Shown here piece by piece: positions 7,894 through 17,484 of a DNA stretch of 64,000 bases. The notes under the pieces were generated by a model. The model was not told the origin of the DNA. It worked only from the letters and a program-made list of their open reading frames with translations, and did not search any database. The stretch comes from CAVXJN01 sp963773585 (GTDB lineage Bacteria > Pseudomonadota > Gammaproteobacteria > JASBUN01): positions 29,056 to 93,055 of the forward strand of contig CAVZBR010000012.1 in the NCBI GenBank assembly GCA_963773585.1, written 5' to 3'. Numbering within the stretch: position 1 is the first letter of the stretch; every line of letters starts with the position of its first letter. A program made the position numbers and the translations under genes.

Positions 7894-9329
7894 CAGGAAT
7901 GCTCCGTCGATTCCGCGGACCGCTCGTTGTTCCGGATTCCCAGCGTGAACGGCGCAGAGCGCGGGGCGCTAGGCTTGAGGCTCAAGTCCGGGCCTTGAAA
8001 CAGAATACGGCGTGCAAAAACAACGAACGTCACCAGCAACAGGATATAGACGATGGTATAAGCCACCAGGCTGCTGGCGACAGCGCCCGCGGGTAGTGGC
8101 GAGACACCCTGCGCGGTGCGCAGCAACCCGTAGATGATCCAGGGTTGACGACCGACTTCGCGCACCACCCAACCGCACTCGACCGCGGCATATCCGAGCG
8201 GGATCGACAACATCCACGCTGTCATCAGCGCCCGTTGTGTCGCGACTCGTTCGGGGCTGAGATTTCCTTTGCGCCAGGCCCATACACCCCACGCCATCAG
8301 GAATACGAACCAAAAGCCAATCGCCACCATGATCCGGAAACTGTAAAACAACAGCGGCAGCGCCGGCGGCTGATCGCCTGGCGCAAATTCCCGCAGCCCG
8401 GTGACTTGACCGTCCAGACTGTGGGTGGCGAGCAGACTCAGGGCGTAGGGAATCTCGATGCTCCAGGCATTGCCCTGAGCCGCTTTGTCCGGCCACGCCA
8501 CCAGCGCCCAGGAAGCGGGTTGTCCCGGCGGGTTGGTTTCCCAGTGACCTTCGATGGCCGCGCCTTTCGCCGGCTGGTGTTCGAACACATTCAAGCCGCT
8601 GCTGTCGCCCAGAAATACCTGCAACGGCGCGACCAGAATTGCCGCGAACAATGCCAACCGGAACGTCTTGAGGAAGAACGCGCGGTGCTCGCCGCGCAGG
8701 ATGTACCACGCCGAAATGCCGCCGACCACGAACAACGTGGTTTCCAGGCAGGCGAACCACATATGGGACACCGCCCACGGCATGTTCGGGTTGAAGATCG
8801 CCTCGTAATAGGAATCGACCACGAATTTGCCGTTCACCAGGCTGCCGCCGGCCGGAGTCTGCATCCAGGCATTGGCCGTCATGATCCAGAATGCGGAAAA
8901 TGACGCGCCGGCGGCGACCATTGCCGTGGCGAACAGGTGTATGGCCGGCGCCACCCGGTTCCAGCCGAACACCATGATGCCGAGGAATCCGGCCTCGAGC
9001 ATGAACGCCATCGCCCCTTCGAACCCGAGCACATTACCGAAAAAATCGCCCGCCGCGGCGGAGAACGGCGCCCAGTTGGTGCCGAACTGAAACTCCAACG
9101 GTAGACCCGTCACCACGCCGACACCGAAGTTCACCAGAAAGAGCTTGGTCCAGAACCGGGCGTGGTGATACCAGGCGACGTCGCCGGTCTTCAGCCACAG
9201 CGCCTCCAAAAATACGATGAACAGCGACAGACCGATGGTGAACACCGGCCAGATGATATGCAAAACCGTGGTGACCGCGAACTGTAGCCGGGCCAACAGC
9301 AGCGGGTCGGAAAACAACTCCATGTGCAT
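7893..9329 (-). CDS. cydA: Cytochrome bd-type quinol oxidase subunit I, cyanide-insensitive (CIO) type
   Basis: Subunit I binds the haems and oxidises quinol. The N-terminus DPLLLARLQFAVTTVLHIIWPVF contains the haem-ligand region, followed by the conserved GLPLEFQFGTNW and the GFEGAMAFMLEAGFLG blocks. Length is 478 residues against about 520 for E. coli CydA, and the Q loop between the central membrane segments is short, as in Pseudomonas CioA. The start may be the first or third codon (ATG CAC ATG); no strong ribosome site separates them. The neighbouring Moco operon is convergent and probably unrelated. Confidence 0.95.
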   Translation of the reverse strand: MHMELFSDPLLLARLQFAVTTVLHIIWPVFTIGLSLFIVFLEALWLKTGDVAWYHHARFWTKLFLVNFGVGVVTGLPLEFQFGTNWAPFSAAAGDFFGNVLGFEGAMAFMLEAGFLGIMVFGWNRVAPAIHLFATAMVAAGASFSAFWIMTANAWMQTPAGGSLVNGKFVVDSYYEAIFNPNMPWAVSHMWFACLETTLFVVGGISAWYILRGEHRAFFLKTFRLALFAAILVAPLQVFLGDSSGLNVFEHQPAKGAAIEGHWETNPPGQPASWALVAWPDKAAQGNAWSIEIPYALSLLATHSLDGQVTGLREFAPGDQPPALPLLFYSFRIMVAIGFWFVFLMAWGVWAWRKGNLSPERVATQRALMTAWMLSIPLGYAAVECGWVVREVGRQPWIIYGLLRTAQGVSPLPAGAVASSLVAYTIVYILLLVTFVVFARRILFQGPDLSLKPSAPRSAPFTLGIRNNERSAESTEHS

Positions 9330-9523
9330 CTCGGATTGCGGAGGTGGTTGCAGTGCAGCGTGAACCAGTGTTCAGAGCATAGACGACTCAGCCCGGGCGT
9401 GTAGCCATGCCGTCTGATCCAAGGCGGCCGAGCCCGACATTGGCCGTGCAGCCGGCGCCGCTGCCTACTATAAAGAGGACTGGACCACCCCCCGTCTTGG
9501 ACCACCACAGGGGCCTGCCGCAT

Positions 9524-10951
9524 ATGCCGGACAAACGGACTGTCCCGCAAATCGTTCTGCTGATTTCGTGTCTATGCCTGTTGGTTACCCAATCGGCGCT
9601 GGCTGGCCGTGAAATCTTCCCGGATTTCATCCAACTGGTACAAGAAAACGGCAAGGCCGTGGTGAACGTCAGCAGTATCCGCCTTGTGACCGACGCCGAG
9701 GCAGCGGAGCTGTCGCAGGATGCCCCGGAGAGGCCGGGCGAGCAACCATTCAACGATTATTTCCGGCGCTATTTCAACCAACCGCCCGGCGGCGCCCCAC
9801 TCGAACCGGTGCATTCCGTAGGATCCGGGTTCATTCTCTCCCATGAAGGCTACGTGTTGACCAACGCCCACGTGGTCAAAGACGCCAAGTCGCTGGTGGT
9901 GCGCCTGAGCGACCGCCGCGAACAACCCGCGCAGCTCATAGGCTACGACGAACGCAGTGACGTCGCGCTCCTGAAAATCGCTGCGCCGGATCTGCCGACG
10001 GTGAAAATCGGTAACTCCGACCGCTTGCAAGTCGGCGAATGGGTACTGGCGATCGGTTCGCCCTTCGGTCTGGAACACACCGCAACCCAAGGCATCGTCA
10101 GCGCCTTGGGTCGCAATCTCCCCAGCGAAAGCTACGTGCCCTTCATCCAGACCGACGTCGCGGTAAACCCGGGCAATTCCGGCGGCCCGCTGTTCAATAC
10201 CAAAGGCGAGGTGGTGGGCATCAACTCACAGATTTACTCCAATACCGGCGGCTACATGGGGTTGTCGTTCGCCATTCCGATCAACGTCGCCATGAATGTC
10301 GTCGAGCAATTGAAGCAACAGGGCCATGTAACCCGGGGCTGGCTGGGGGTATTGGTACAGCCCGTGGATCAGGAATTGGCTGAAGCGTTCGGATTGGACC
10401 GGCCGCGCGGCGCGCTGGTCACCGAAGTCATCGACGACAGTCCGGCGGCGGCCGCGAAACTGCAGACCGGCGACATCATCCTGAGCTTCGATAATCGCGA
10501 TATCGACGAAACCGGGAGGTTGCCGAAATTTGTTGCCGACACGCCAGTTGGCAACACCGTTCTAGTGACTATCCTGCGGGAAGGTCGACAGCAGCAAGTA
10601 TCGGTTGCGATCGGGGAACTGGACAAACCGCCGCATGCGCAAGCGCCGCCGCAACCGCAACAGAATTTGCAACTCGGTCTGGCGTTAAGCGAGTTGCCGG
10701 ACACTCAGCGCGAAGAGCTGAAACTGGGCCAGCGAGGCGTGCGCGTGGAGGGTGTGGATCCCGGGCCAGCCGCGACCGCAGGCGTTATTCCCGGAGATAT
10801 CATCTTGAAAATCGAACATTCGGAAGTGGCGAGCGTGCAGGGATTGAATGAAACCGTCGCAGGGCTGCCATCATCGGCAACAGTGCCGGTATTGGTGCAA
10901 CGCGGACAAAATCCCATGTTCCTCGTCCTCCGCCTGTCCCCCGATCGGTGA
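9524..10951 (+). CDS. degP: Periplasmic serine protease, HtrA/DegP (Do) family
   Basis: The product degrades or refolds damaged envelope proteins. It has a signal peptide (PDKRTVPQIVLLISCLC...SALA), a trypsin-like domain with the catalytic triad visible as LTNAHVV (His), SDVALLKI (Asp) and GNSGGPL (Ser), and two C-terminal PDZ domains (RGWLGVLVQPV and the GVIPGDIILKIEHSEV region). The ATG at 9524 was chosen because it directly precedes the signal peptide; the frame is open further upstream to 9407. Length from 9524 is 475 residues, as usual for DegP/MucD. A strong terminator follows. Confidence 0.95.
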   Translation: MPDKRTVPQIVLLISCLCLLVTQSALAGREIFPDFIQLVQENGKAVVNVSSIRLVTDAEAAELSQDAPERPGEQPFNDYFRRYFNQPPGGAPLEPVHSVGSGFILSHEGYVLTNAHVVKDAKSLVVRLSDRREQPAQLIGYDERSDVALLKIAAPDLPTVKIGNSDRLQVGEWVLAIGSPFGLEHTATQGIVSALGRNLPSESYVPFIQTDVAVNPGNSGGPLFNTKGEVVGINSQIYSNTGGYMGLSFAIPINVAMNVVEQLKQQGHVTRGWLGVLVQPVDQELAEAFGLDRPRGALVTEVIDDSPAAAAKLQTGDIILSFDNRDIDETGRLPKFVADTPVGNTVLVTILREGRQQQVSVAIGELDKPPHAQAPPQPQQNLQLGLALSELPDTQREELKLGQRGVRVEGVDPGPAATAGVIPGDIILKIEHSEVASVQGLNETVAGLPSSATVPVLVQRGQNPMFLVLRLSPDR

Positions 10952-10976
10952 CATGTACTTCCCCATGTCACCCCCT

Positions 10977-11002
10977 GGGCGGCCCCCCGGCCGCCCTTTT
11001 TT
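10977..11002 (+). terminator. Rho-independent terminator of degP
   Basis: A perfect eight-base stem GGGCGGCC / GGCCGCCC with a four-C loop is followed by six T. It lies 25 bases after the degP stop. A weaker seven-base hairpin (TGACATG / CATGTCA) overlaps the stop at 10949-10970. Confidence 0.92.
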
Positions 11003-11103
11003 ATGGGCGATCGAAAAACCAATGGGGCGGGTCGAGGCGCACTTGATCAGTACGCGCGCTAACCCACACTGGGGGTAACCACAAACGCGCGCGGGGTTCA
11101 AGG

Positions 11104-11928
11104 ATGAAGAACTTTCAGGACAACAAATTGGAGTGGATGGCCCGGCTGGGTTACTCCGCCCGTGGCGCCGTCTACCTGATTGTCGGATGGATGGCGCTGG
11201 TGGCCGCCTTCGGCAGTGGCCAGACCGAAGACACCCGCGGCAGTCTGCGCCACCTGTTGGGACAACCGTTGGGCCAGACCATGCTGGCCATCGTCGCCTT
11301 TGGCCTGGTCTGTTACGCCGCGTGGCGCTTCATACAAGGAATCTGGGATGCCGATCGTCACGGCACGGACGCCAAAGGGCTCGCCATTCGTGCCGGATTG
11401 TTGATCAGCGGCATCACACACTTGGCGCTGGCCTTTTTCGCTGTCAGTCTCATTTTCGGCTGGGGTTCCGGCGGCGATTCCAATCAAACCAGCAATTGGA
11501 CCGCGAAATTGATGTCCCAGCCTTACGGCCGTTGGCTGGTATCCGGCGGCGGGCTGGCCGTAATCGGCGCTGGCATTGCGCACATCGTCAAAGGCTGGAC
11601 TGCAAGATTTCAGAAACGGTTCGCCATGGACCGGGACGCCATGCGCTGGACCAAACCTGTGTGCCAATTCGGCCTGGTTGCACGTGGCGTGGTGTTTCTG
11701 ATCATCGGCGGATTTTTTATCGTCGCCGCCGTGCAGTTCAACCCGGACCAGGCACGCGGCCTCGACGGCGCCTTGCGAACATTGGAACAGCAACCATTCG
11801 GGCCCTATCTGCTCGGCGTGGTGGCATTGGGGCTGGTCGCTTTTGGGATCTACAGCATCCTCGAATCGTTTTATCGCCGAATCGGTCAGCCTTCGTTCAA
11901 TACGGTGACGCCGCAGGCTTCCCACTGA
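11104..11928 (+). CDS. DUF1206 integral membrane protein
   Basis: The 274-residue protein has about six hydrophobic segments arranged as three similar units, each starting with a pattern like ARLGYSARGAVYLIVGWMAL (about 12-31), IRAGLLISGITHLALAFFAV and CQFGLVARGVVFLIIGGFFI. This triple repeat is the mark of DUF1206. Function is unknown. It is isolated between the degP terminator and the lipid-kinase gene, which starts 39 bases later and may be co-transcribed. Confidence 0.85.
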   Translation: MKNFQDNKLEWMARLGYSARGAVYLIVGWMALVAAFGSGQTEDTRGSLRHLLGQPLGQTMLAIVAFGLVCYAAWRFIQGIWDADRHGTDAKGLAIRAGLLISGITHLALAFFAVSLIFGWGSGGDSNQTSNWTAKLMSQPYGRWLVSGGGLAVIGAGIAHIVKGWTARFQKRFAMDRDAMRWTKPVCQFGLVARGVVFLIIGGFFIVAAVQFNPDQARGLDGALRTLEQQPFGPYLLGVVALGLVAFGIYSILESFYRRIGQPSFNTVTPQASH

Positions 11929-11967
11929 TGCAGCGAAATCTCGCTGCGGTTTGACAGGCGTCGTGGA

Positions 11968-12873
11968 GTGAACCCCAAACACATACTGTTGATCGCCAAC
12001 CGCAAGAGCGGCCAGAGTCAGCAACAACAGATTCAATCGTGCATCGAAAAACTGCGGTCCCAAGGTATTACGGTTGACGCACATGTCACCGATCAACCGG
12101 CCGCGATCCCCGAATTGATCCGAAATTGCCGAGATCGATGCGATTTGATCGTGCTCGGCGGCGGCGACGGGACGATCAACACGGCGGCGCCCGCATTACT
12201 GGAAACCGGACTGCCGTTCGCTGTACTACCCCTGGGAACGGCGAACGACTTGGCGCGGACCCTGGGCATCCCCAACAATCCGATGGAAGCGTGCGACGTC
12301 ATACTGAATGGCCGCCTGCACGCCATCGACCTGGGCAAGGTCAATGGACATCTGTTCTTCAACGTCGCCCATATCGGTCTTGGCGAAAAAGTGTCCCGGC
12401 AATTGCACGATGGCGAAAAGAAACGTTGGGGAGTACTCAGCTACGTGCGCAGCCTTATGCGCGTAATCCGCAGCTATCGCCCATTTCGCGCCGCGATAAT
12501 CTGCGACGGTCGGAAGATCCGCCTGCGCACGATTCAGATCACAGTCGGCAATGGACGCTTTTACGGCGGCGGCATCCCCGTAACCGCGGAGGCACGCATC
12601 GACGATCAACAACTCGACCTCTACAGCATAAGGCCGCTGCCCTTGTGGAAGCTCGTTTTCCTGGCCCCGTTGGTCCGCTTCGGCCACCACACCAAGCTCG
12701 ACTACGTGCCGGCCTATTCCGGCCGAAGAATCGAAGTCCGCACAAGCCGTCCACTGCGCATCGACACCGACGGCGAAATCACCAGCTCCACACCAGCCGT
12801 CTTCGAAGTGCTTCCGCAGGCGCTGCAGACCATCGTATCGGAAGATTATTTCGCCCTCGCACCGCCCGGCTGA
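11968..12873 (+). CDS. Diacylglycerol/lipid kinase-like protein (YegS/DagK family)
   Basis: The product shows a DAGK catalytic domain: IANRKSGQS at the N-terminus, the nucleotide-binding GGGDGTINTAAP near residues 65-76 and LPLGTANDLARTLGIP shortly after. The C-terminal half has the conserved GNGRFYGGGIPVTAEARIDD block. It has no membrane segment, as in YegS, so it is probably a soluble kinase acting on membrane lipids. Length is 301 residues. The start is GTG at 11968; the ribosome site is weak. Confidence 0.9.
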   Translation: MNPKHILLIANRKSGQSQQQQIQSCIEKLRSQGITVDAHVTDQPAAIPELIRNCRDRCDLIVLGGGDGTINTAAPALLETGLPFAVLPLGTANDLARTLGIPNNPMEACDVILNGRLHAIDLGKVNGHLFFNVAHIGLGEKVSRQLHDGEKKRWGVLSYVRSLMRVIRSYRPFRAAIICDGRKIRLRTIQITVGNGRFYGGGIPVTAEARIDDQQLDLYSIRPLPLWKLVFLAPLVRFGHHTKLDYVPAYSGRRIEVRTSRPLRIDTDGEITSSTPAVFEVLPQALQTIVSEDYFALAPPG

Positions 12874-12932
12874 ACGCCGGCGCCCGCAGAACCGCGTAAT
12901 CGGGGCGGGACTGAACCGCCCCAGCGGCGAAA

Positions 12933-12961
12933 TTGACGCTCCCTACCCGGACCGCTAAACT
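12933..12961 (+). promoter_or_regulatory. Sigma70 promoter of tRNA-Val(CAC)
   Basis: TTGACG (12933-12938) and TAAACT (12956-12961) are separated by 17 bases and end 19 bases before the tRNA. Confidence 0.75.
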
Positions 12962-12980
12962 ACCCGCCTCCGAACCGATC

Positions 12981-13055
12981 GGGCGGTTAGCTCAGCGGGA
13001 GAGCACTGCCTTCACACGGCAGGGGTCGCTGGTTCGATCCCAGCACCGCCCACCA
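12981..13055 (+). tRNA. tRNA-Val (anticodon CAC)
   Basis: The cloverleaf folds well: acceptor GGGCGGT / ACCGCCC, D arm with AGCTCAGCGGGAGAGC, anticodon stem CTGCC / GGCAG around loop TTCACAC (anticodon CAC), T arm GCTGG-TTCGATC-CCAGC and encoded CCA. It reads GUG codons. Many enteric bacteria have no CAC valine tRNA. Confidence 0.95.
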
Positions 13056-13074
13056 AGAATATCAGTGACCTAAG

Positions 13075-13096
13075 CGGCCCCCAGCGGGCCGTTTTT
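13075..13096 (+). terminator. Rho-independent terminator of tRNA-Val(CAC)
   Basis: A six-base stem CGGCCC / GGGCCG with a five-base loop is followed by five T, 20 bases after the tRNA 3' end. Confidence 0.85.
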
Positions 13097-13236
13097 CGTG
13101 TGTACGAAATATTCGGAATAGAACGGTGTGCCTACCGGTTCGCATAGACGTCACCGATTTCTTGCGGGACAGTAAGGCGCGCCGCTTGATTCCCGCTCAA
13201 AACCGGGCGCGGACTAGCCTTGGTTTTTAGCGCTCT

Positions 13237-13707
13237 TTATCCGCTATTTCCCGGTGGCGCAGACTGGGCACGTAATTCATCGAGAAGCCCTGCTTGGCGC
13301 TGCGGGTACTCTCTGATACTTCGTTCGATTTCATCCATGGCTTCTATGCGCCACAGCATCATTTCGCCCAAAGCGTTTGCATAGGTTTCACCCGAAAACT
13401 TTTCGCGGAATCCCAGTCGCCAGTCGCTCACTTCAACCAGATAGCCATAAGGCAAAGAATGCCGATCGCGACACTTTTTAGACACGGTATGGTTTGGCAA
13501 AAGAGCGGTGAGCTCAGATACGTCATATACATCAAAGCACAACAGGTCTTCGTCTAAATCGATTCGCTGCACCAAGCATGGCGAAGGCGGCTCACCGGGT
13601 ACTATCCAAACATATTGCGTCTCCGGCAAGCGTACGGCACGGCGTTTTGCTGCGAAGTGGATCCGTTTCGCGAGGCTATAGGAAATTTGCTTCCCGCATT
13701 TGAACAT
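13237..13707 (-). CDS. Protein of unknown function, orphan
   Basis: The 156-residue soluble product was not recognised. The ATG at 13707 has GGGGAG six bases upstream, better than the earlier in-frame start at 13725. It contains a Lys/Arg-rich N-terminal part (FKCGKQISYSLAKRIHF), a central acidic strand (DLDEDLLCFDVYDVSEL) and a C-terminal amphipathic helix (IEAMDEIERSIREYPQRQ). Codon use is less GC-biased than its neighbours, and it lies alone next to tRNA-Val, so transfer is possible. The 276 bases between it and the aconitase X genes hold nothing I can support. Confidence 0.6.
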   Translation of the reverse strand: MFKCGKQISYSLAKRIHFAAKRRAVRLPETQYVWIVPGEPPSPCLVQRIDLDEDLLCFDVYDVSELTALLPNHTVSKKCRDRHSLPYGYLVEVSDWRLGFREKFSGETYANALGEMMLWRIEAMDEIERSIREYPQRQAGLLDELRAQSAPPGNSG

Positions 13708-13983
13708 AGTGGCTCCCCGGTGCAAATGTTGGGTTACTCCAGGGTAGCGTAGTGATTTTCCCGTTCCATAGCCCGCACGTATTCAGTTGCTTGGGCGCAA
13801 AACCGTGACCGCAAGATCGCCATTTCACAGTGAAATCGAAATCTCGCCGAACATTTTCCTATTCCGAATCGCCAAAAATAGGCTGGGCATAAGAACCGGG
13901 TTAGGACCGTCCACAACGATGCCGCCGGTTGGAAAGTCACGTGTAAGCCGCCCAATGCGGCAGTCCGTCATCGAGGTGACGTT

Positions 13984-14397
13984 TCAACCGTGATGGACAG
14001 TAACCGTCCCGGCGTGAGGATCCACGGTGACCCGGTCGCCGGTTTTGATGACGTCTGTGATATCGCTTTCGAACCGGTCGACGAAGGGTAGCGCGGCCAA
14101 CGCCGCACCCTGGGCCATAATCGGGTTGGCGCTGTTGAGTACCAGGGCAGCCGGCGCCATATCCCGGGATTTCATTTCGTGCAACATCCAAGCGGTGGCG
14201 ACACCTCCTTTGGCGGTATTCAATACCAGAATCGTGCCGACGTAGCTTTGTCCGTGAAGCTTGTGCGCTTCGCGGGAAAATATGCCTTTGATTCGATCCA
14301 GATCGTAGCGCGCACTGAAATTGTCCTTCGCCACCAGCGCAACGCCGGTGACCTTTTCGCCAATGCCGACATGTCCTTGATATACGCTATTGCTCAT
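13984..14397 (-). CDS. Aconitase X small (swivel) subunit, DUF126
   Basis: The 137-residue protein matches the DUF126 swivel domain of aconitase X (GQSYVGTILVLNTAKGGVATAWMLHEM, then LNSANPIMAQGAALAALPFVD). With the large subunit it should form a dehydratase for a hydroxy acid; characterised bacterial AcnX proteins act on cis-3-hydroxy-L-proline, archaeal ones on mevalonate 5-phosphate. Its ATG overlaps the stop of the large subunit (ATGA). It is the last gene of the sulfatase-TRAP-AcnX operon. Confidence 0.9.
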   Translation of the reverse strand: MSNSVYQGHVGIGEKVTGVALVAKDNFSARYDLDRIKGIFSREAHKLHGQSYVGTILVLNTAKGGVATAWMLHEMKSRDMAPAALVLNSANPIMAQGAALAALPFVDRFESDITDVIKTGDRVTVDPHAGTVTVHHG

Positions 14398-15641
14398 TTC
14401 CCCATCCTCCCATTCACCGCAGCGTCAATGCACGCTTCCATGGGTGCGAGCACCGGGTCGTAGCCGTAACCGCCGATGATGTTGACCAGTTTGGCCGAGT
14501 TGCTGAGCAGTCGCTTCCAGTGATTCGCTTCACCGGTCTCGCGGGCGTACATCTGATAAAAACAAACGCCGCTCAATACCACGCCGCCCGATCGTTCGAT
14601 GGTACCCGTAATGCCCATACGGTCGCAGGCCGATTTGTTTTCCGGGGAAGTCGCCACCATTAGCGCGGTGTCCTTGTGCACTGTACGACCCTTCAACAGT
14701 TCGGCCACTTTGCGCATCTCAATCAACGATAATTGCGGCGCGGCAAACACCACCACGTCGACACGGTCGTCGTGCCGACCAAAAGACTGGTAGAAGTCAT
14801 CGAGGTCTTTGCGACCGACCGTTTTCGCGGCGGGCGGCGAGCCATCGAATGCGGTTTTCAGGTCCGCCGCTTCCGGTGTGATGCCTTCGATATGGAACAT
14901 TGGCACTGAACCGTAGCTGGCCATTGCCGCACCGAAGTGTTTGAGAGCGTCGGAGTCGACATCGCCACCCAGGCCGGTCAGCACCGGCACGGTCCAGTAG
15001 GATCCGCTGGAACGGCCGACCAAGGCGCCAAGCGCGCCCCACTCGGTCAGATTCTCGGGCCGGAATTCAATCTCAAACAAATGCGTGCCCCGACGGTGAC
15101 GATCCAGATGATACCCGTAACGGGGCGTGCGTCCTGTGAGTCCCGCCGAAAGCGCAGCCGGCCCACCTTCGAAGTTACTACGCGCACCGCAAACACTGTT
15201 TGAATAGATCACCACCCCCGTATCGCCGAACGCCAGGTGCTGACCGAACACCGGCGCTTGGATGGTTTGATAATTGATGCAGGTATCGGTCATCAGAATG
15301 CCAAGCCTACGCATGGCATCGACCGCGCGCTGTTCCAGGACCGCCCATTCGTCGCGCTGCTTGAGCAGTTTGTAACGACATTGATCGATGCCGCGGGGGT
15401 CGGTGATGGTCGGCACCATAACTTGGCGTTCCTGCTCCGGGAACGCCGCTAAACGCTCGAGCAACGCGACACCCGCTTCGCCAAGCGACTCGGTATCGCC
15501 CATGATGTGCGCCTGATCCACTTCCACAAAATCTCCGGCATCGAAGAAGCGGCCTACTTCCAACTGCTGCTGCAAAGCGAAGCGCCGCGGCTCACCCATT
15601 TCGCCGGCCAACATGGCCTGTTCATAATCAGTCAGTTTCAT
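14394..15641 (-). CDS. Aconitase X catalytic subunit, DUF521
   Basis: The 415-residue product is the large subunit of aconitase X, an iron-sulfur dehydratase. It begins LTDYEQAMLAGEMGEPRRFALQQQLEVGRFF, carries the DTCINYQTIQAPVFGQHLAFGDTGVVIYSNSVCGARSNFEGGPAALSAGLTGRTP region with the conserved Cys and substrate-site residues, and ends near NIIGGYGYDPVLAPMEACIDAAVNGRMGK. The substrate cannot be read from the sequence. The neighbouring sulfatase and TRAP transporter suggest a hydroxy acid released from a sulfate ester. It lies 31 bases after dctM. Confidence 0.9.
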   Translation of the reverse strand: MKLTDYEQAMLAGEMGEPRRFALQQQLEVGRFFDAGDFVEVDQAHIMGDTESLGEAGVALLERLAAFPEQERQVMVPTITDPRGIDQCRYKLLKQRDEWAVLEQRAVDAMRRLGILMTDTCINYQTIQAPVFGQHLAFGDTGVVIYSNSVCGARSNFEGGPAALSAGLTGRTPRYGYHLDRHRRGTHLFEIEFRPENLTEWGALGALVGRSSGSYWTVPVLTGLGGDVDSDALKHFGAAMASYGSVPMFHIEGITPEAADLKTAFDGSPPAAKTVGRKDLDDFYQSFGRHDDRVDVVVFAAPQLSLIEMRKVAELLKGRTVHKDTALMVATSPENKSACDRMGITGTIERSGGVVLSGVCFYQMYARETGEANHWKRLLSNSAKLVNIIGGYGYDPVLAPMEACIDAAVNGRMGK

Positions 15642-15672
15642 GATCGTTCAACTCCCTTGGAATATCGGTTGC

Positions 15673-16959
15673 TCACATGGTGTGCGGCAGCCAGGTGGTG
15701 AGCCCACCGAAGAAATACACCAAATACAGCATCATGATCTGGATCAGCAGAAACGGCAGCGCGCCCTTAGCGATGGTCCACAGCGGGATGCGCGATATAC
15801 CGTGGATGGTGAACAGGTTTACACCCACCGGCGGCGAGATCTGCGCGATCTCCATGGCGATACATGCAAAAATGCCGAAGGTCAGTGGATGCATACCGGC
15901 CGCCTCGGCGACCGGAAAAAATATGGGGATCGAGATCAGCAGCATCGCCGCGCTCTCGAGGAACATCCCCAGCACCAAGTAGGTCAGGATCATCAGTGTC
16001 ACCGCAAAAACGCCACCGGCATTAGCGACGATGGCATCGGCGATGGCCTGGGGAATCTGTTCGAACGTCAGAAAATGCGCAAAGTACTGGCCGAACACGA
16101 TCAGCATGAACAACATGCCGGTGGTGGTGGTTGCCAGGCGCGTGGCTTTCACAAGCTTCGCCCAGGTCAATCGCCGTTGCAGTACGCCCAGGACGGCGAC
16201 GTAGACCACGGACAACGCGCCGACTTCTGTGGGCGTGAACACGCCTGTGTAAATGGCGGTGATGATGGCGACCGGCAGCAGCAGCACGCCGACCGAATTG
16301 CGAGTGATACGCCAACGTTCGGCGCTGCTGGTGTGATGTTCGACCACGACGCGCGGACGGCTCAGCCACACGTAGATGGCGAACAAGCTCAGCATCAGCA
16401 AGCCGGGCACGATGCCGGCGATGAACAACTGGCCGATGGAGGTCTCGGTCACGACACCGTAGAGGATCAGCGGAATCGACGGCGGGATGATGATACCGAG
16501 GGTACCGCCACCGGCGACGAAACCGCTGGCGCGCCGGGGGCCGTAACCTTCTTCCACCAGCAATGGGATGGCTACGAGACCCAAGGTCGCGGCGGTGGCG
16601 ATACTCGAACCGCTGATGGCGGCGAATATGCCACATGCGACGATAGTCGCGACGCCGAGGGAGTTGGAAAGTGCGCCGACCCATGCCTTGGTCACCGCGA
16701 ACAAATCACGCCCAGCATCGGTCTGCTGCATGATGGTGCCGGTGAACACGAACATCGGCAATGCGACCAACTCAAATATCGATGCACTCTGCCAGGTCGT
16801 CTGGACAAAGCTACGAAAAACCAGTTCCGCAGGATCCAAGGCGAGCGCGGCAAAGAACGCCGACAGCGCCATGGACACGAATACCGGCACGCCCAGTACC
16901 ATGAACAAAAACAACAAGCCGATGGCAATATAGCCCGCGTAGTCGAATATGAAGTCCAT
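15673..16959 (-). CDS. dctM: TRAP transporter large permease, DctM/SiaM family
   Basis: The 428-residue, 12- to 13-segment membrane protein is the sodium-coupled large permease of a TRAP transporter. Family signs are VPVFVSMALSAFFA at the start, the GSSIATAATLG and GGGTLGIIIPPSIPLILYG blocks, and GVNLFTIHGI near the end. It follows dctQ by nine bases in the same operon. The solute is probably a carboxylate. Confidence 0.95.
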   Translation of the reverse strand: MDFIFDYAGYIAIGLLFLFMVLGVPVFVSMALSAFFAALALDPAELVFRSFVQTTWQSASIFELVALPMFVFTGTIMQQTDAGRDLFAVTKAWVGALSNSLGVATIVACGIFAAISGSSIATAATLGLVAIPLLVEEGYGPRRASGFVAGGGTLGIIIPPSIPLILYGVVTETSIGQLFIAGIVPGLLMLSLFAIYVWLSRPRVVVEHHTSSAERWRITRNSVGVLLLPVAIITAIYTGVFTPTEVGALSVVYVAVLGVLQRRLTWAKLVKATRLATTTTGMLFMLIVFGQYFAHFLTFEQIPQAIADAIVANAGGVFAVTLMILTYLVLGMFLESAAMLLISIPIFFPVAEAAGMHPLTFGIFACIAMEIAQISPPVGVNLFTIHGISRIPLWTIAKGALPFLLIQIMMLYLVYFFGGLTTWLPHTM

Positions 16960-16968
16960 AACGAGGGC

Positions 16969-17484
16969 TCAGTCTCCCACCGACTCGGCGGCGACATCTT
17001 CTTCTTCGCCCGGGGACTGGCCGCTGAGCAGCAATGCAAGGGTCTGCAGGAACAATCCGATTCCGCCGATGGGAAGGGCGAGCTGCGGAATCCACAGCGG
17101 CACCTCGAGCATGGTGGCGGACAGGATGTGGTTATGCCACGCGTACCAGACGAAATAAAAGCCCGTGCCGATCAGCAGCATCGAGAACAACAAAGTCATC
17201 AACAACGCGAACACGTCCAGCGTCCGGCGCAGGCGTGGAAACAGTTTGTGCAGAATAGTGACGCGAAAATGCGCTCCGGTACGCAGAGCGACGGGGTTCG
17301 CCAGGAACCCCGCCGCGATCAGCGCATACACCGATACTTCAAACACCCAGATGGTGGGATGACCGAAAGCCCGAGCCGTGGCGTCGTAGGTGATCGGCAG
17401 CGCCAACATCAACAGCACCGCCATGGATACCGTCGTCATACCGCGGCACAAAGACGCGCAGCCCGTGGTCAACCAACGCTTCAT
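16969..17484 (-). CDS. dctQ: TRAP transporter small permease, DctQ family
   Basis: The 171-residue protein has four hydrophobic segments, the usual layout of DctQ, with the typical RTGAHFRVTILHKLFPRLRR loop between segments two and three. It lies between dctP (24 bases upstream) and dctM (nine bases downstream). Confidence 0.9.
   Translation of the reverse strand: MKRWLTTGCASLCRGMTTVSMAVLLMLALPITYDATARAFGHPTIWVFEVSVYALIAAGFLANPVALRTGAHFRVTILHKLFPRLRRTLDVFALLMTLLFSMLLIGTGFYFVWYAWHNHILSATMLEVPLWIPQLALPIGGIGLFLQTLALLLSGQSPGEEEDVAAESVGD

Noticed and set aside
13734..13955. Short minus-strand frame of 73 codons
   Set aside because: No ribosome site, no recognisable motif, and it lies between two unrelated genes.
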